A stretch of DNA of 64,000 nucleotides, from the NCBI GenBank assembly GCA_000565255.1, contig ASRH01000001.1:1-64000 (forward strand). Reading direction: 5' to 3'. The notes beneath the pieces are model-generated. The model did not search any database. It had not been told where the DNA came from and saw only the letters and a list, made by a program, of their open reading frames with translations. The DNA is from Candidatus Aramenus sulfurataquae (GTDB taxonomy: Archaea; Thermoproteota; Thermoprotei_A; Sulfolobales; Sulfolobaceae). Positions 39,595 through 49,311 of this stretch are shown one piece after another. Numbering within the stretch: the stretch's first letter is position 1; each line of letters begins with the position of its first letter. The translations under genes and the position numbers were made by a program.

Positions 39595-39962
39595 TCCGAT
39601 GACCTATCAGCCTCTTTCATGGTGTACCTCTTTGCCTTTAGCTCCGAAACAATGTACTCGAAAGCCCTCTTTGGGTCTGTATGGGCACCACAGGAGTAGA
39701 CGTCCACGGTAGCGAACTTGTACTCTGGCCAGGTGTGAATGGTTATGTGGCTCTCCAGCACTATTGCGACCACGCTTACCCCCTCCCCTATCTTCCACGA
39801 CCTGATGTCTAGAAGCGTCATGTTACCTTCCTTGGCAGCGTTGGTGACTATAGTCTTTAGCCTCTCAGTGTCCTTGAGTACCTCCTCATCGCAGTCGTAC
39901 AAGCTCCCGTAAACTTGCTTTCCGACAACTTTTGGCGAATAGTTTAGCCTTACCCCCATCAT
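39588..39962 (-). CDS. speD: S-adenosylmethionine decarboxylase proenzyme (or crenarchaeal arginine decarboxylase)
   Basis: Pyruvoyl-dependent decarboxylase for polyamine synthesis. The 124-residue proenzyme contains the self-cleavage site in [13 protein letters not shown], where Ser in ESH becomes the pyruvoyl group, and the catalytic Cys in YSCGAH near residue 91. In Crenarchaeota two paralogues of this fold exist, one decarboxylating AdoMet and the other arginine; the sequence alone does not settle which this is for me. A very strong TATA element GTATATAAGG (about 39972-39983) precedes it. Its stop overlaps the start of the FAD reductase, so the two are translationally coupled. Confidence 0.88.
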   Translation of the reverse strand: MMGVRLNYSPKVVGKQVYGSLYDCDEEVLKDTERLKTIVTNAAKEGNMTLLDIRSWKIGEGVSVVAIVLESHITIHTWPEYKFATVDVYSCGAHTDPKRAFEYIVSELKAKRYTMKEADRSSEF

Positions 39963-40152
39963 GTGAAACCCCCCTTATATACCCCCTCTATCTAATTGTA
40001 TTTAAATTTATCCTAGAGGCAACGTTTTCCTTACTGTCATTTAAAAACGATTTTGAGGGCTAAACGGCGCTTTGCCCTATCTACAAAGAACTAAAAGCCC
40101 TTCCGTAAATTAAGTTTTTAACGTTTTGTTCCACAATAACATCTGATCTAAC
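39963..40152. promoter_or_regulatory. speD / DUF211 divergent intergenic region
   Basis: The gap of 190 bases carries the consensus-like TATA box GTATATAAGG for speD on the minus strand at about 39972-39983 and a plus-strand TTAAGTTTTTAACG near 40109-40122 for the DUF211 gene. The middle part (40010-40105) shows nothing I can assign. Confidence 0.5.
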
Positions 40153-40434
40153 TTGGCGATTCGGCGAATTGTTCTTGACGTGCTAAAGCCCATCAAGGGC
40201 TCCAGTATTATTGACCTAGCCAGCAAGCTCACCTCTCTGGATGGAGTGGACGGAGTAAACATTATGGTCACAGACATGGACGTTGAAACAATGGGGTTAA
40301 GCATAGTAGTGGAAGGAGAAAACATAGATTTCTACGAGGTTAAGAAGACGCTGGAGGAAGAGGGATGCGCAATACACAGCATCGACGAAGTAGCAGGAGG
40401 TAAAAGACTAATTGAGGGGAGAAAAGTAAAGTGA
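40153..40434 (+). CDS. DUF211 family protein
   Basis: A 93-residue archaeal protein of the DUF211 family: [49 protein letters not shown], a ferredoxin-like ACT-type beta-alpha-beta fold, ending [14 protein letters not shown]. Family structures are known to form rings of unknown role, with a proposed metal or ligand site. TTG 40153 is the start. The stop overlaps the GTG of the following tRNA thiolase by 4 nt, linking it to that gene. Confidence 0.8.
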   Translation: MAIRRIVLDVLKPIKGSSIIDLASKLTSLDGVDGVNIMVTDMDVETMGLSIVVEGENIDFYEVKKTLEEEGCAIHSIDEVAGGKRLIEGRKVK

Positions 40435-41390
40435 TCTGCGACGTATGCAAGTCCAGGGAAGCTGTAATTTATCAGCCCCACACTGGGAGGAACCTCTGCA
40501 AGGAGTGTTTTATAAACGACGTCAGGGAGAGGGTCAAGAGAGAGGCTGAAAAGCAGGGGATAACCAAGGTCAATAAGGTTCTCCTGGCGGTTTCCGGCGG
40601 TAAGGATAGCCTCACACTTGCAGACGCCTTAGCCTCCTTTGTGGACCCCAAGAGGCTGATAGCGTTCAACATAGTTGAGGGAATTCAAGGTTACAACAGG
40701 GAGGACCAAGCTAAGAAGCTCAACAAGTACTTGTCAGACCTAGGGATAGAGCTCATATCTACGTCGTTTAAGGCCGAGGTTGGCTTCACCCTCGACGAAA
40801 TGGTCTCGTCGGCGAAGGGAAAGGGCCTTAACGTCTCGGCCTGCACCTTCTGTGGGGGATTCAGGAGGAAGTTGATAAACAACGCTGGAAGGGAGGTCAA
40901 GGCAGACTTGGTCGCCACTGGACACAACCTCGACGATGAAGCCCAGACCATTGTGATAAACCTCTTGAGGGGTGACGTTAAGAGGATAATAAGGGTGGGT
41001 GACGTTCCCGTGAAGCTCAGCGACAAGTTCGTGCTAAGGGTAAAGCCCCTGAGGAAGGTTTACGAGTGGGAGACCACTATGTACGCCTATTACAAAGGCT
41101 TTGAATTCCAAGAAGTGGAGTGTCCCTATATTTCTTCCCGTCCAACCTTGAGGGCCAGGGTAAGGGATCTCCTTTACGCCCTAGAGGCCATGAGGCCCGG
41201 CAGTCTGCTCAACATAGTGGAGGAATTCGACAGGGTAGCAGAGGAGTTCAGGAGAAAGTCCGAGATGAAAGAACTACCCAGCTGTAAGATTTGCGGCGAG
41301 CCCACTAGTTACGGGAGGGAGATATGCAAGAACTGCGAGCTTTTAATAAAGTCGGGACTCTTGAACTACCAGAACTTGCCTATGTCGTAG
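40431..41390 (+). CDS. tRNA 2-thiolation protein, TtuA/Ncs6 family
   Basis: ATP-dependent enzyme that activates a tRNA uridine for replacement of oxygen by sulfur. The 319-residue protein has N-terminal CDVC...CKEC zinc pairs, the PP-loop SGGKDSL near residue 53, [10 protein letters not shown] near 128 with the C-x2-C of the catalytic/Fe-S site, [10 protein letters not shown] near 163 and a C-terminal zinc ribbon CKICGEP...CKNCEL. This set matches TtuA/Ncs6-like proteins. It starts at GTG 40431 overlapping the DUF211 gene. The 3' end overlaps the convergent adenosyltransferase by 25 nt. Confidence 0.87.
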   Translation: MICDVCKSREAVIYQPHTGRNLCKECFINDVRERVKREAEKQGITKVNKVLLAVSGGKDSLTLADALASFVDPKRLIAFNIVEGIQGYNREDQAKKLNKYLSDLGIELISTSFKAEVGFTLDEMVSSAKGKGLNVSACTFCGGFRRKLINNAGREVKADLVATGHNLDDEAQTIVINLLRGDVKRIIRVGDVPVKLSDKFVLRVKPLRKVYEWETTMYAYYKGFEFQEVECPYISSRPTLRARVRDLLYALEAMRPGSLLNIVEEFDRVAEEFRRKSEMKELPSCKICGEPTSYGREICKNCELLIKSGLLNYQNLPMS

Positions 41391-41890
41391 TACTCCTCTT
41401 GGACCCCTTTCCTCTTGTTTGCAACTACTGCCATGGAGAAGATTAAAGAAGAAAGGCGATTTAAGTACACTATCACCCACTTATTGAACTCGAGCTCCTT
41501 CGAGTACTTTACTGCGTTTCTCTCAGCCCTTCTCACAACTGCCCTCGCAACGTGTAGCGCTGAGGCCTCCTCCGATCCCCCCGGTATCACAAAGAGTTTC
41601 ACGGGCCCACTCTCCTTCCTGTAGTAGACAGTCCTTTCCTCCAACCACTTGACCGAGTTCTCGTTAAACAGCCCCTTCCCTGTGGACACTTCCTCGCCTA
41701 ACACAAATAGGTCCCTCTGCACCCTTTTCAAGTCGTTCTTCATGTCGTCCCAAGGCAACTTGGAAACGGCAAGTCCTATAAAGGAGTTCGCCTCATCTAT
41801 GTCCCCTAGGAAGTTTACCAAAGGGGAGTCCTTGCCTATTCTCTTGTTCCTAAGGTTAGTCTCTCCGTTGTCTCCGGTCTTTGTGAACAT
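41366..41890 (-). CDS. Cob(I)alamin adenosyltransferase, PduO type
   Basis: Makes adenosylcobalamin from cob(I)alamin and ATP. The N-terminal ATP site is [16 protein letters not shown], and [14 protein letters not shown] and the C-terminal RRAERNAV and [12 protein letters not shown] motifs complete the PduO-type trimer signature. Start ATG 41890 (MFTKTGDNG) gives 174 residues; the longer frame to 41944 would extend through the divergent promoter and into leuS. A TATA-like element lies about 25-28 nt upstream. The activity fits a lineage using B12-dependent methylmalonyl-CoA mutase. Confidence 0.9.
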   Translation of the reverse strand: MFTKTGDNGETNLRNKRIGKDSPLVNFLGDIDEANSFIGLAVSKLPWDDMKNDLKRVQRDLFVLGEEVSTGKGLFNENSVKWLEERTVYYRKESGPVKLFVIPGGSEEASALHVARAVVRRAERNAVKYSKELEFNKWVIVYLNRLSSLIFSMAVVANKRKGVQEEYYDIGKFW

Positions 41891-41935
41891 TAATAAGCTT
41901 AAAAACGTCGTTCTTAAATACATTTTGGTGTGTTT
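41891..41935. promoter_or_regulatory. Divergent promoter of cobalamin adenosyltransferase and leuS
   Basis: Two TATA-like stretches, AAGCTTAAAAAC (41897-41908) and TTCTTAAATAC (41911-41921), lie in 45 bases. The first fits the leuS start at 41930-41936 on the plus strand, and the complement of the second fits the minus-strand ATG 41890. The two core promoters interleave. Confidence 0.45.
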
Positions 41936-44773
41936 ATGTCCCAAGACTTTATCTCAATGCTGAACGAAATTTCTGAAAAATGGCAAAGGAAGTGGGAGGA
42001 GAGCAGGATATTTGAGAGAAATCCAGAGGAGAGACAGAAATTCTACACTACCGTCGCCTTCCCTTACCCCAACAGCCCCTTCCACTTGGGCCACGGAAGA
42101 ACTTACACCACCTGCGATATTTACGCTAGGTACAAGAGGATGCAGGGGTATAACGTTCTGTTTCCAATGGGCTTCCACTACACTGGAACCCCCATTGTCA
42201 CCATGGCCGACGACGTGGCGAAGGGAGACAAGGAGCTAATAGAGATCTTTGAGAAGATATACGAGATTCCCTCGAGCGTTATACCTAAGCTCTCTGACCC
42301 CCTCTTTATGGCCAATTACTTCAAAGAGGAAATAAAGAAGGCGATGAAAGAGCTGGGACTCAGCATAGACTGGAGGAGGGAGTTCACCACCATAGACCCT
42401 GAGTTCTCCTCCTTTATAGTATGGCAGTTCAACAAGTTGCAGTCTATGGGCTACGTGGTCAAGGACACCCATCCTGTTGGCTGGTGCCCAGTCCACAACT
42501 TGCCCGTGGGGATGCACGACACTAAGGGAGACGTGGAGCCGGAGATAGGGCAATACGTGTTGATCTACTTCGAGACCCCCTTTGGCTACCTACCCATAGC
42601 AACCTTAAGACCAGAGACAGTGTTCGGGGCAGTCGCGGTCTGGATAAGTCCAAAGGACAAGTACTCCGTGGTAGAGGTTGACGGGAAGAGGCTTATACTC
42701 TCAAAGAAGGCGTCCTTTAGGCTCTCCTTCCAGCTAGACCTAAAGGAGGTCCAAGAGCTCACATCGGAGGAGTTGCAGAAGGTGAAGGCGGTAAACCCAA
42801 TAACTGGGAGGGAGGTTCCAATAATACCTGCGGACTTCGTTGACCCCACCTTGGCTACCGGAGTAGTAATGAGCGTCCCAGCCCACGCCCCCTTTGACTA
42901 CTATTACTTAAAGAAGAGCAAGCTCGAGTTGCCAATAGTCCCGGTGGTAAAGCTAGACAACACGGATGCCATGGCCAGGGACGTAGTTGAAAAGGAGAAC
43001 CCAAAGAGCGACGCCGACTTGAAGAAGCTGACAGAGCTCGTCTATAGAACAGAGTACAACAAAGGAAAGATGAGGGAAGACGTGGTAGATCTCGTGAAAC
43101 CAGAGTACAGAGAAGAGCTTAAGGAAATAGCTGGAAAGCCAGTGCCAGAGGCGAGGAAGATCATTACCGACTTCGTAGTAAAGAAGAAGCTGGGTAAGCA
43201 AATCTACGAGATAATGAACAAGCCAGTTTACTGCAGGTGCGGTAACGAGGTAGTTGTGAAGATCTTGAAGGACCAGTGGTTCCTGGACTACGGGAATCCA
43301 GAGTGGAAGGCAAAGACAAAGAAGCTCCTGAGTAAGATGAGGGTAATTCCGCCGGAAGTAAGGAAGGACTTTGAGTACGCAATAGACTGGCTAGAGAAGA
43401 GGGCTTGTGCAAGGACTAGGGGTCTTGGCACTCCTTTGCCTTGGGATAAGAAGTGGATAATTGAGAGCCTCTCAGACTCCACGATCTACATGGCCTACTA
43501 TACTATAGCCCATAAGATAAAACAGCACAAGCTACACGCCTCTCAGCTAACGCTAGACTTCTGGGACTACGTGATGCTCGGAAGAGGTAACCCCGAGGAG
43601 ATCTCAAAGAGCACCGGGATAGACAAGAGCGTAATTGAGGACATGAGGAGGGAGTTTCTCTACTGGTACCCACTTGACGTGAGGCACAGCGGTCCCGACC
43701 TAATTCCGAACCACTTGTCCTTCTTCCTCTTCAACCACTCCGCCATATTCCCAGAGGAGCTGTGGCCAAAGGGCTTAGCGATAAACGGTTTCATACTCTA
43801 CGAGGGCAAGAAGATGAGCAAGTCCCTAAGGAACATATTGCCCTTGAGGAAGGCCATAAGGATGTACGGGGCAGACGTAATTAGGATCGCCCTAGCGTGT
43901 ACGGTGGACTTAGGCTCAGACGCCAATTTCACTGACGTCGGGGCAAAGGCAATAGCAGACGCACTAAGGAGGTTCTACGAGATAGTTACAGCCCACTACT
44001 CAGGGGACGTGATGGGGAAGCCGGAAAGGTGGTTGCTCTCTAAGTTTAACAACTTAGTAAAGGAAGTAACAGCGGAGATGGGGGAACTAGACCTTAGGGG
44101 GGCTCTGAACAAGGTCCTTTACGAAATGACGTCAAACGTGAACGAGTACTTCGAGATGGTAAGGGCAGAGGGGAGGGAACCAAACGGTAAAGTGATGAAG
44201 AGAATAGGGCTAGAGTGGACTAAGTTGCTCTCGCCCTTTGCACCTCACTTGGCCGAGGAGATATGGCACAAGCTAGGCAACGAGACTTTCGTTTCCCTCG
44301 AGAAATGGCCCACCTACAACGAGGCAGAGATAGACGTTAAGCTAGAGCTGGAGCACGAGTTCGTGGAGCAAGTGATTGGGGACGTGAGATCCATACTAAA
44401 CGTGTTCAAGGGAACCCCTACTCAAGTTATGATCTTCGCTGCCGGAAAGGGTGAGATGGAGAAGTTGAGAAAGGCGATAGAGGTCACGTCAAGTGGAGGG
44501 ACGCTCAAGAACTTGATGGACCAGCTTAGGCCATCTAGCAAGGAAGAGGCGAGGACCCTGCAGAAGATATACCAGATGGTGATCAGTATGCCAGAAACAA
44601 TAAAGAAGATGGCGAGCTACGACATAGACGAGTACCAAGTGCTCAAGGAGAACGCAAGGTACATAGAGCACAAGCTAGGCTTAAACGTAACGGTAGAACA
44701 GTTCGACGAGAACGTTAGGGCAAGGTACAACAAGGAGGCGCTCCCGCTGAGGCCTGCTATAGTAGTTCAATAA
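41936..44773 (+). CDS. leuS: Leucyl-tRNA synthetase
   Basis: Large class I synthetase of 945 residues, archaeal type. HIGH occurs as [12 protein letters not shown] near 43, KMSKS as [11 protein letters not shown] near 625. The CP1 editing domain lies between about 170 and 440, with [12 protein letters not shown] and a [13 protein letters not shown] block near 300. The anticodon-binding and C-terminal domains are present. ATG 41936 (MSQDFISML) is chosen over GTG 41930. Some Sulfolobales have a second LeuRS-like paralogue; this one has intact signatures and is presumed functional. Confidence 0.95.
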   Translation: MSQDFISMLNEISEKWQRKWEESRIFERNPEERQKFYTTVAFPYPNSPFHLGHGRTYTTCDIYARYKRMQGYNVLFPMGFHYTGTPIVTMADDVAKGDKELIEIFEKIYEIPSSVIPKLSDPLFMANYFKEEIKKAMKELGLSIDWRREFTTIDPEFSSFIVWQFNKLQSMGYVVKDTHPVGWCPVHNLPVGMHDTKGDVEPEIGQYVLIYFETPFGYLPIATLRPETVFGAVAVWISPKDKYSVVEVDGKRLILSKKASFRLSFQLDLKEVQELTSEELQKVKAVNPITGREVPIIPADFVDPTLATGVVMSVPAHAPFDYYYLKKSKLELPIVPVVKLDNTDAMARDVVEKENPKSDADLKKLTELVYRTEYNKGKMREDVVDLVKPEYREELKEIAGKPVPEARKIITDFVVKKKLGKQIYEIMNKPVYCRCGNEVVVKILKDQWFLDYGNPEWKAKTKKLLSKMRVIPPEVRKDFEYAIDWLEKRACARTRGLGTPLPWDKKWIIESLSDSTIYMAYYTIAHKIKQHKLHASQLTLDFWDYVMLGRGNPEEISKSTGIDKSVIEDMRREFLYWYPLDVRHSGPDLIPNHLSFFLFNHSAIFPEELWPKGLAINGFILYEGKKMSKSLRNILPLRKAIRMYGADVIRIALACTVDLGSDANFTDVGAKAIADALRRFYEIVTAHYSGDVMGKPERWLLSKFNNLVKEVTAEMGELDLRGALNKVLYEMTSNVNEYFEMVRAEGREPNGKVMKRIGLEWTKLLSPFAPHLAEEIWHKLGNETFVSLEKWPTYNEAEIDVKLELEHEFVEQVIGDVRSILNVFKGTPTQVMIFAAGKGEMEKLRKAIEVTSSGGTLKNLMDQLRPSSKEEARTLQKIYQMVISMPETIKKMASYDIDEYQVLKENARYIEHKLGLNVTVEQFDENVRARYNKEALPLRPAIVVQ

Positions 44774-45353
44774 CCTTGTTTTTTACCTTTATCTTTCCTA
44801 CGTTCACCAAGAACTGAAGCTCTTCCCTTACCTTGTCCCTAGAGGCGTTAAAGCGTCTCGAGGCTATGTTGACCACGTCAGTCAAACTACAGGGACTCCC
44901 CAACTCCTTTATGAGCTCTAAGAGGTTCCTCTGGAGGTCGCCCATCTCGTAATCCACTATCCTTCCCTCTACTATCTTAAAGAGGTACGTCTCCCCTTCA
45001 ACAGTAGCCTTGAAGAGGTTCGCGTCTACCTTCTCTACGTTCACCTTCTCTCCATTGACCTTCAAGTTCCTATAGGAAGTGACAAGGGCGAAGTTCTCTG
45101 GCACTTCCTTCTCACTCTCCGCCTCAAAGACGATTACCTCTGAGCCTGGGGAGCAGTCTAGCTTTAGCTCAAGCTGGTATGGGAAAAACTCCCACTTGAT
45201 CTTCCCGTAATTGAATATACAAACTTTTTTGCCGTTTTTCGATAACATTTCCGCAAAGTTCAGAGCTATGACCAAGTTAACTGAATAGTAGTAGGAATGA
45301 ACGAAGACCCTCTTTCCAAGCAATGCCTCGAGGAACACCACAGTATCACTCAC
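44757..45353 (-). CDS. Hypothetical protein with C-terminal winged-helix-like region
   Basis: An unrecognised protein. Starting at GTG 45353 ([23 protein letters not shown]) it has 198 residues. The N-terminal part is an alpha/beta segment with [13 protein letters not shown] and KKVCIFNYG, resembling a truncated P-loop-like fold without the P-loop. The centre (about 70-140) is beta-rich, and the last 60 residues ([47 protein letters not shown]) have the helix-turn-helix-wing pattern of a winged helix. A longer frame to 45470 would cross into hisC and is rejected. It overlaps leuS by 17 nt and lies divergent from hisC. Confidence 0.6.
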   Translation of the reverse strand: MSDTVVFLEALLGKRVFVHSYYYSVNLVIALNFAEMLSKNGKKVCIFNYGKIKWEFFPYQLELKLDCSPGSEVIVFEAESEKEVPENFALVTSYRNLKVNGEKVNVEKVDANLFKATVEGETYLFKIVEGRIVDYEMGDLQRNLLELIKELGSPCSLTDVVNIASRRFNASRDKVREELQFLVNVGKIKVKNKVIELL

Positions 45354-45396
45354 AAAGCTTTTAAACGGAGCCTTATTTTTTTCTTGAGGGTTTCTT

Positions 45397-46467
45397 ATTG
45401 CACCAACCGACCTAAACAAGATAATATACCCCTGGTTAAGGGATGCAACAGAGTACTCGTTCGACGACATAAAGGAGGGGATAAGGCTACACTTAAACGA
45501 GTCCCCTTACCCACCTCCAGACTTCGTGATAGAAAACGTAGAGAAGTACTTGAGAAAGGGCAATAACTACCAGCACCCAGACCTTGTGGAGAGACTAAGG
45601 GAACTACAAGCGGAGTACAGCAAGGTAGAGCCTGAATACGTCCTTCCAACTCCCGGAGGAGACGGAGCGCTTAGGTCCATATTCTTCAACCTTACCCAGC
45701 CAGGAGATACGCTAGTCCTTAATTATCCCTCCTACAGCATGTACCCAGTATACGCGTCTGTAAAGGGGCTCAACGTAGTAAGGATAAAACTTAAGGAGGA
45801 AGGAGAGTGGTGGAAGGAAGACCTCGACAAGCTGTACGAGGTGGCGTCAAAGGCAAGGCTAATAGTAATCGACGACCCCAACAACCCAACGGGCTCTCCT
45901 ATGCTCCAGGGAAAGGCTGAAATCATCTCTGCTTTGGCAGAGAGCGCAAAGGGTCTCGTAGTCCTGGATGAGGCATATTACGAGTTCTCTAAGTACACCG
46001 CCAAGGATCTGGTGTACAAGTACGAAAACTTGGCAATAGTGAGGACGCTGAGCAAGGCCTTTTCCCTAGCGTCTTACAGGATAGGTTACTTGATAGCGGA
46101 CAAAGAAGTGATCAAAGCATTGAGGAAGTCTACGACTCCCTTTGACATAGCCCTTCCCTCGTTAATCGCTGGGATTACGGCCCTCGAAAACCCCTCCTAT
46201 GCCCTAAGGATAGCAGAGGAGATAAGGCAGAATAGGGAATTCCTCTTGGCGGGCTTGAGGAAAATGGGACTAAAGGCTTACAACTCCTTGACCAACTTTG
46301 TCCTCTTCAAGTACGACAAGGACCTACTTCACCCCCTTATGAACAAGGGGATAGCGATTAGGAGGCCAATGGAGGGCTACTACAGGGTAACAGTGGGTAC
46401 TCTGGATCAAGTTAAAGTCTTCCTGGAGAAGTTGGGTGAGGTAATTGAAGATAGCCGTTCCGAATAA
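45397..46467 (+). CDS. hisC: Histidinol-phosphate aminotransferase, first gene of the his operon
   Basis: PLP-dependent transamination in histidine synthesis. The conserved N-terminal aminotransferase block, [20 protein letters not shown], lies in frame upstream of the first canonical start codon (GTG 45526), so the gene must begin further left. The frame is open to 45388, and between 45388 and 45526 no ATG, GTG or TTG occurs; ATT 45397 (reading [16 protein letters not shown]...) gives 356 residues, the normal length, and ATA 45421/45424 are alternatives. The PLP lysine lies in [24 protein letters not shown] is present. TATA-like TTTAAACG or CTTATTTTTT lies 22-34 nt upstream. Confidence 0.85.
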   Translation: MAPTDLNKIIYPWLRDATEYSFDDIKEGIRLHLNESPYPPPDFVIENVEKYLRKGNNYQHPDLVERLRELQAEYSKVEPEYVLPTPGGDGALRSIFFNLTQPGDTLVLNYPSYSMYPVYASVKGLNVVRIKLKEEGEWWKEDLDKLYEVASKARLIVIDDPNNPTGSPMLQGKAEIISALAESAKGLVVLDEAYYEFSKYTAKDLVYKYENLAIVRTLSKAFSLASYRIGYLIADKEVIKALRKSTTPFDIALPSLIAGITALENPSYALRIAEEIRQNREFLLAGLRKMGLKAYNSLTNFVLFKYDKDLLHPLMNKGIAIRRPMEGYYRVTVGTLDQVKVFLEKLGEVIEDSRSE

Positions 46468-47302
46468 GGGAAGGCTCCAACAGCCAGCGTTACAGCTCTT
46501 GTCCTCTGTAGGGATAAAGCCGCTTTCCAGCGACGAGAGGGCCTTAATCCTGCCCACTAGCTGGGAAGGGGTACAGCTAGTGCTCACGAGGACCGAGGAC
46601 ATACCTAGCCTAGTGGAAAACGGCGCCGCTGAGGTAGGTATAACGGGCATAGACTACGTAATGGAGTCGAGGGCTGACGTTGAAGAACTCATTAAGCTCG
46701 ACTTCGGCAGGGCTAGGATTTCTTTGGCAGTACCCTCTAGCTGGGACATAGACGACCTCTCGCAACTGAAACGGGAGATAAGGATAGCTACCAAGTACTA
46801 TAACATAGCCCAAGACTACGTCAGGAGGAAGGGAATAAACGCAAAGATAATAAAGATAAGTGGAGCGGCAGAGGTAATGCCCTCACTAGGCGCTTCAGAC
46901 GCCATAATCGACGTGGTTAGCACAGGGACGACATTGAAGTTGCACGGGCTCAAGGAAATAGACAAGATAATGGACACGTATGCGGTTGTAATAGGCAATA
47001 AATCCTGGATGAAGGGAGAAGAGGCAGAAAGGATAAACTTAGTGTTAACAATGATAAAGGGGGCCCTAAACGCCAGGGGAAAGAAGATGGTCTTTATGAA
47101 CGTGAGCGACAAGGACCTGGAGAGGGTGATTAATGCCCTCCCCGCAATGTTGGCTCCAGCCGTATCAAAGCTCAGCAAGAGCGATGCCTGGGAAGTCATT
47201 ACCGTAGTCGAGGAGGTGTACCTCCCAGAGGTCATTGCCAAGGCTGCATCTGCAGGGGCTAGGGACATAGTAGTAGTTGGCATAGAGAAGGTGATCAGAT
47301 GA
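46445..47302 (+). CDS. hisG: ATP phosphoribosyltransferase, long form
   Basis: Committed step of histidine synthesis. The 285-residue length includes the C-terminal regulatory ACT-like domain (about 210-285), so it is the long HisG form that needs no HisZ and can be inhibited by histidine. [17 protein letters not shown] and [18 protein letters not shown] and the PRPP-binding loop [15 protein letters not shown] near 158 are visible. TTG 46445 is the start, overlapping hisC by 23 nt. Confidence 0.94.
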   Translation: MKIAVPNKGRLQQPALQLLSSVGIKPLSSDERALILPTSWEGVQLVLTRTEDIPSLVENGAAEVGITGIDYVMESRADVEELIKLDFGRARISLAVPSSWDIDDLSQLKREIRIATKYYNIAQDYVRRKGINAKIIKISGAAEVMPSLGASDAIIDVVSTGTTLKLHGLKEIDKIMDTYAVVIGNKSWMKGEEAERINLVLTMIKGALNARGKKMVFMNVSDKDLERVINALPAMLAPAVSKLSKSDAWEVITVVEEVYLPEVIAKAASAGARDIVVVGIEKVIR

Positions 47303-47985
47303 TAGTCGTCCCAAGCATAGACATAAGCGAGGGAAAGGCCGTAAAGAGGATAGGGGGCAGGAGGGGAACTGGGCTAGTGCTCGGAGATCCAGTGTCGGTT
47401 GCGAAGTCCATATACGAAGAGGGATACGACTACGTTCACGTGGTCGACTTGGATGCGGCGGAAGGAGTTGGATCCAACGAGGAGCTCATTAAGGAGATTG
47501 CCGGCTTGGGGTTCAGGAAGGTTGAGGTAGGTGGGGGAATAAGGGATAGGGATAAGGCCCGTAGGTTGATAAGCTACGGCGTTACCTACTTGGTGCTCTC
47601 TACGGTAGTATTTAAGGACAGGAAGCTTTACGAGGACATCTTACAGGAGGTAGGAGAAGAAAGGGTATTGGCTTCAGTAGATTACTGCGATGACGTAATT
47701 TACGTAAAGGGGTGGAGCGAGAGGGCAATAAGAGTAGAAGAGGGACTGAGACAAGTTGGTGAAGTTGCAGGGGTTATATTTACCAACATATGTAAAGAGG
47801 GAAAGAGCGTCGGTATCGACGAGGGCGTGGGGAAGTACTTGCACGTGGTTCGTGGGCTAAAGGGGTACGCAGGTGGGATAAGGGACGTGAACGACTTGGA
47901 GAAGCTCAAGGGTATAGGCTTCGACTTTGCCGTGGTAGGTATGTCCTTTTACACCGGGAATCTAAGGGGGGTCAAGTACGTCTAG
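47299..47985 (+). CDS. hisA: ProFAR isomerase HisA
   Basis: Amadori isomerase of ProFAR to PRFAR. The 228-residue (beta/alpha)8 barrel has catalytic Asp in VPSIDISEGKAVKRIGG near 8, VVDLDAAEG near 50, VGGGIRD near 76 and a C-terminal YAGGIRDVNDLEKLKGI phosphate loop near 190. The second catalytic Asp sits in SVDYCDDVIYV near 127. It overlaps hisG by 4 nt. Its stop (TAG 47983-47985) falls inside the inferred 5' end of hisB. Confidence 0.92.
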   Translation: MIVVPSIDISEGKAVKRIGGRRGTGLVLGDPVSVAKSIYEEGYDYVHVVDLDAAEGVGSNEELIKEIAGLGFRKVEVGGGIRDRDKARRLISYGVTYLVLSTVVFKDRKLYEDILQEVGEERVLASVDYCDDVIYVKGWSERAIRVEEGLRQVGEVAGVIFTNICKEGKSVGIDEGVGKYLHVVRGLKGYAGGIRDVNDLEKLKGIGFDFAVVGMSFYTGNLRGVKYV

Positions 47986-48559
47986 GGTTGCGCGAGTAAT
48001 AAGGGAGACCAAGGAGACGAGGGTAGAGGTGGAGATTAACTTAGATAGTCCAGGGGAAATTAAGGTAGAGACTCCGGTTCCATTCTTCAACCACATGTTG
48101 TACACCCTCCTCTTCTACATGAGGACTACGTCCAAGGTAAAGGGAGAGGACAAACAGGGTTACGACGATCACCACATAGTTGAGGACGTGGCAATAACCC
48201 TGGGAACGGTTTTGAAGGAGGCCTTGGGAAACAAGGAGGGAATAAAGAGGTTCTCCCACCAGATCATCCCAATGGATGAGGCGTTAGTTATGTTGGCCTT
48301 GGACATATCTGGCAGACCTTACTCAAAGGTTGAGCTCAACTTAAAGAGGGAAAGCATAGGGGGGCTCTCTACGGAAAACGTGCCTCACTTCTTCAGCTCT
48401 CTAGCTACAAACGCTGGGATCACTTTGCACTTGATCCAGTTAAGGGGAGAGAACGACCACCACGTTATTGAGGCCTCGTTTAAGGCGCTTGGGCTCGCCC
48501 TTTACGACGCTACAAGGGTAGTGTATGGAGGAGTTACGAGCACGAAGGGATCGCTATGA
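47978..48559 (+). CDS. hisB: Imidazoleglycerol-phosphate dehydratase
   Basis: Dehydrates IGP to imidazole acetol phosphate with Mn. The mature N-terminus of this family, R-A-V-RETKET-V-V-INLD, is encoded here starting with TCT AGG GTT GCG CGA at 47981, yet the first canonical start in frame is GTG 48029, which would delete it. The frame is open from 47966, where it runs GGG GGG TCA AGT ACG TCT. ACG 47978, overlapping the hisA stop, gives 193 residues, the family length. [13 protein letters not shown] and [19 protein letters not shown] metal-binding histidines are intact. Translation may begin at ACG or ATA by coupling to hisA termination. Confidence 0.82.
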   Translation, partial: TSRVARVIRETKETRVEVEINLDSPGEIKVETPVPFFNHMLYTLLFYMRTTSKVKGEDKQGYDDHHIVEDVAITLGTVLKEALGNKEGIKRFSHQIIPMDEALVMLALDISGRPYSKVELNLKRESIGGLSTENVPHFFSSLATNAGITLHLIQLRGENDHHVIEASFKALGLALYDATRVVYGGVTSTKGSL

Positions 48560-49311
48560 CTGCAAAGAGGATAATTGCCTGTCTAGACGTGAAAAACGGA
48601 AGGGTAGTAAAGGGAGTCAACTTCCTGGACCTCAAGGACAAGGGAGACCCAGTAGAGCTAGCTTCCAGGTATGAGGAGGAAGGGGCTGACGAGATAGTCT
48701 TCCTGGACATATCAGCAACCGTAGAAGGTAGGGCTATCCTCCTAAACGTAGTGAGAGACACTGCCAGCGTCCTCTCCATTCCACTTACTGTGGGGGGTGG
48801 GATAAGGACGCTAGAGGACGTGTCAAGGGTTTTGTCTTCAGGGGCAGACAAGGTAAGCATTAACACAGCTGCAGTAGAGAATAAGCTGTTAGTAGCTAAG
48901 GCTTCGGAGGAGTTTGGGGCACAAGCTGTTGTAGTGGCGATAGACGCCAAAAGGGTGGGCGACTCGTGGAGGGTCTTCACCAAGTCAGGGAGCTATGACA
49001 CTGGCCTAGAAGCTGTTAAGTGGGCTAAGGAGGTCGAGCTATTGGGGGCGGGTGAGATACTTCTTACGAGTATTGACAGGGACGGTACTAGGCAAGGCTA
49101 CGACATAGATCTCACTGGGGCTATTGTCAACGCAGTTAACGTCCCAGTAATAGCCAGCGGAGGTGCGGGAAAAATGGAGCATTTCTATGAAGTGTTCTCC
49201 AGGGCAAAGGTAGACGCAGCGTTAGCGGCTGGGATCTTCCACGACGGGATTGTGAGGATCCCAGAGCTTAAGGCTTACTTAAAAGCTAAAGGCTTGGAGG
49301 TGAGATTATGA
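48556..49311 (+). CDS. hisF: Imidazole glycerol phosphate synthase cyclase subunit HisF
   Basis: Cyclase half of the HisF-HisH complex, making IGP and AICAR. Catalytic aspartates lie in [16 protein letters not shown] near residue 11 and VVAIDAKRV near 130. The 251-residue barrel has [11 protein letters not shown] near 82 and [12 protein letters not shown] near 202. ATG overlaps the hisB stop by 4 nt. Confidence 0.96.
   Translation: MTAKRIIACLDVKNGRVVKGVNFLDLKDKGDPVELASRYEEEGADEIVFLDISATVEGRAILLNVVRDTASVLSIPLTVGGGIRTLEDVSRVLSSGADKVSINTAAVENKLLVAKASEEFGAQAVVVAIDAKRVGDSWRVFTKSGSYDTGLEAVKWAKEVELLGAGEILLTSIDRDGTRQGYDIDLTGAIVNAVNVPVIASGGAGKMEHFYEVFSRAKVDAALAAGIFHDGIVRIPELKAYLKAKGLEVRL

Noticed and set aside
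45526-46467. hisC starting at GTG 45526
   Set aside because: This would remove the conserved LNESPYPPP region that every HisC needs for folding.
47980-48000. Programmed frameshift joining hisA to hisB
   Set aside because: hisA ends with a normal stop and the codons there (GTC TAG G) give no slippery pairing after a +1 shift. Separate initiation is simpler.
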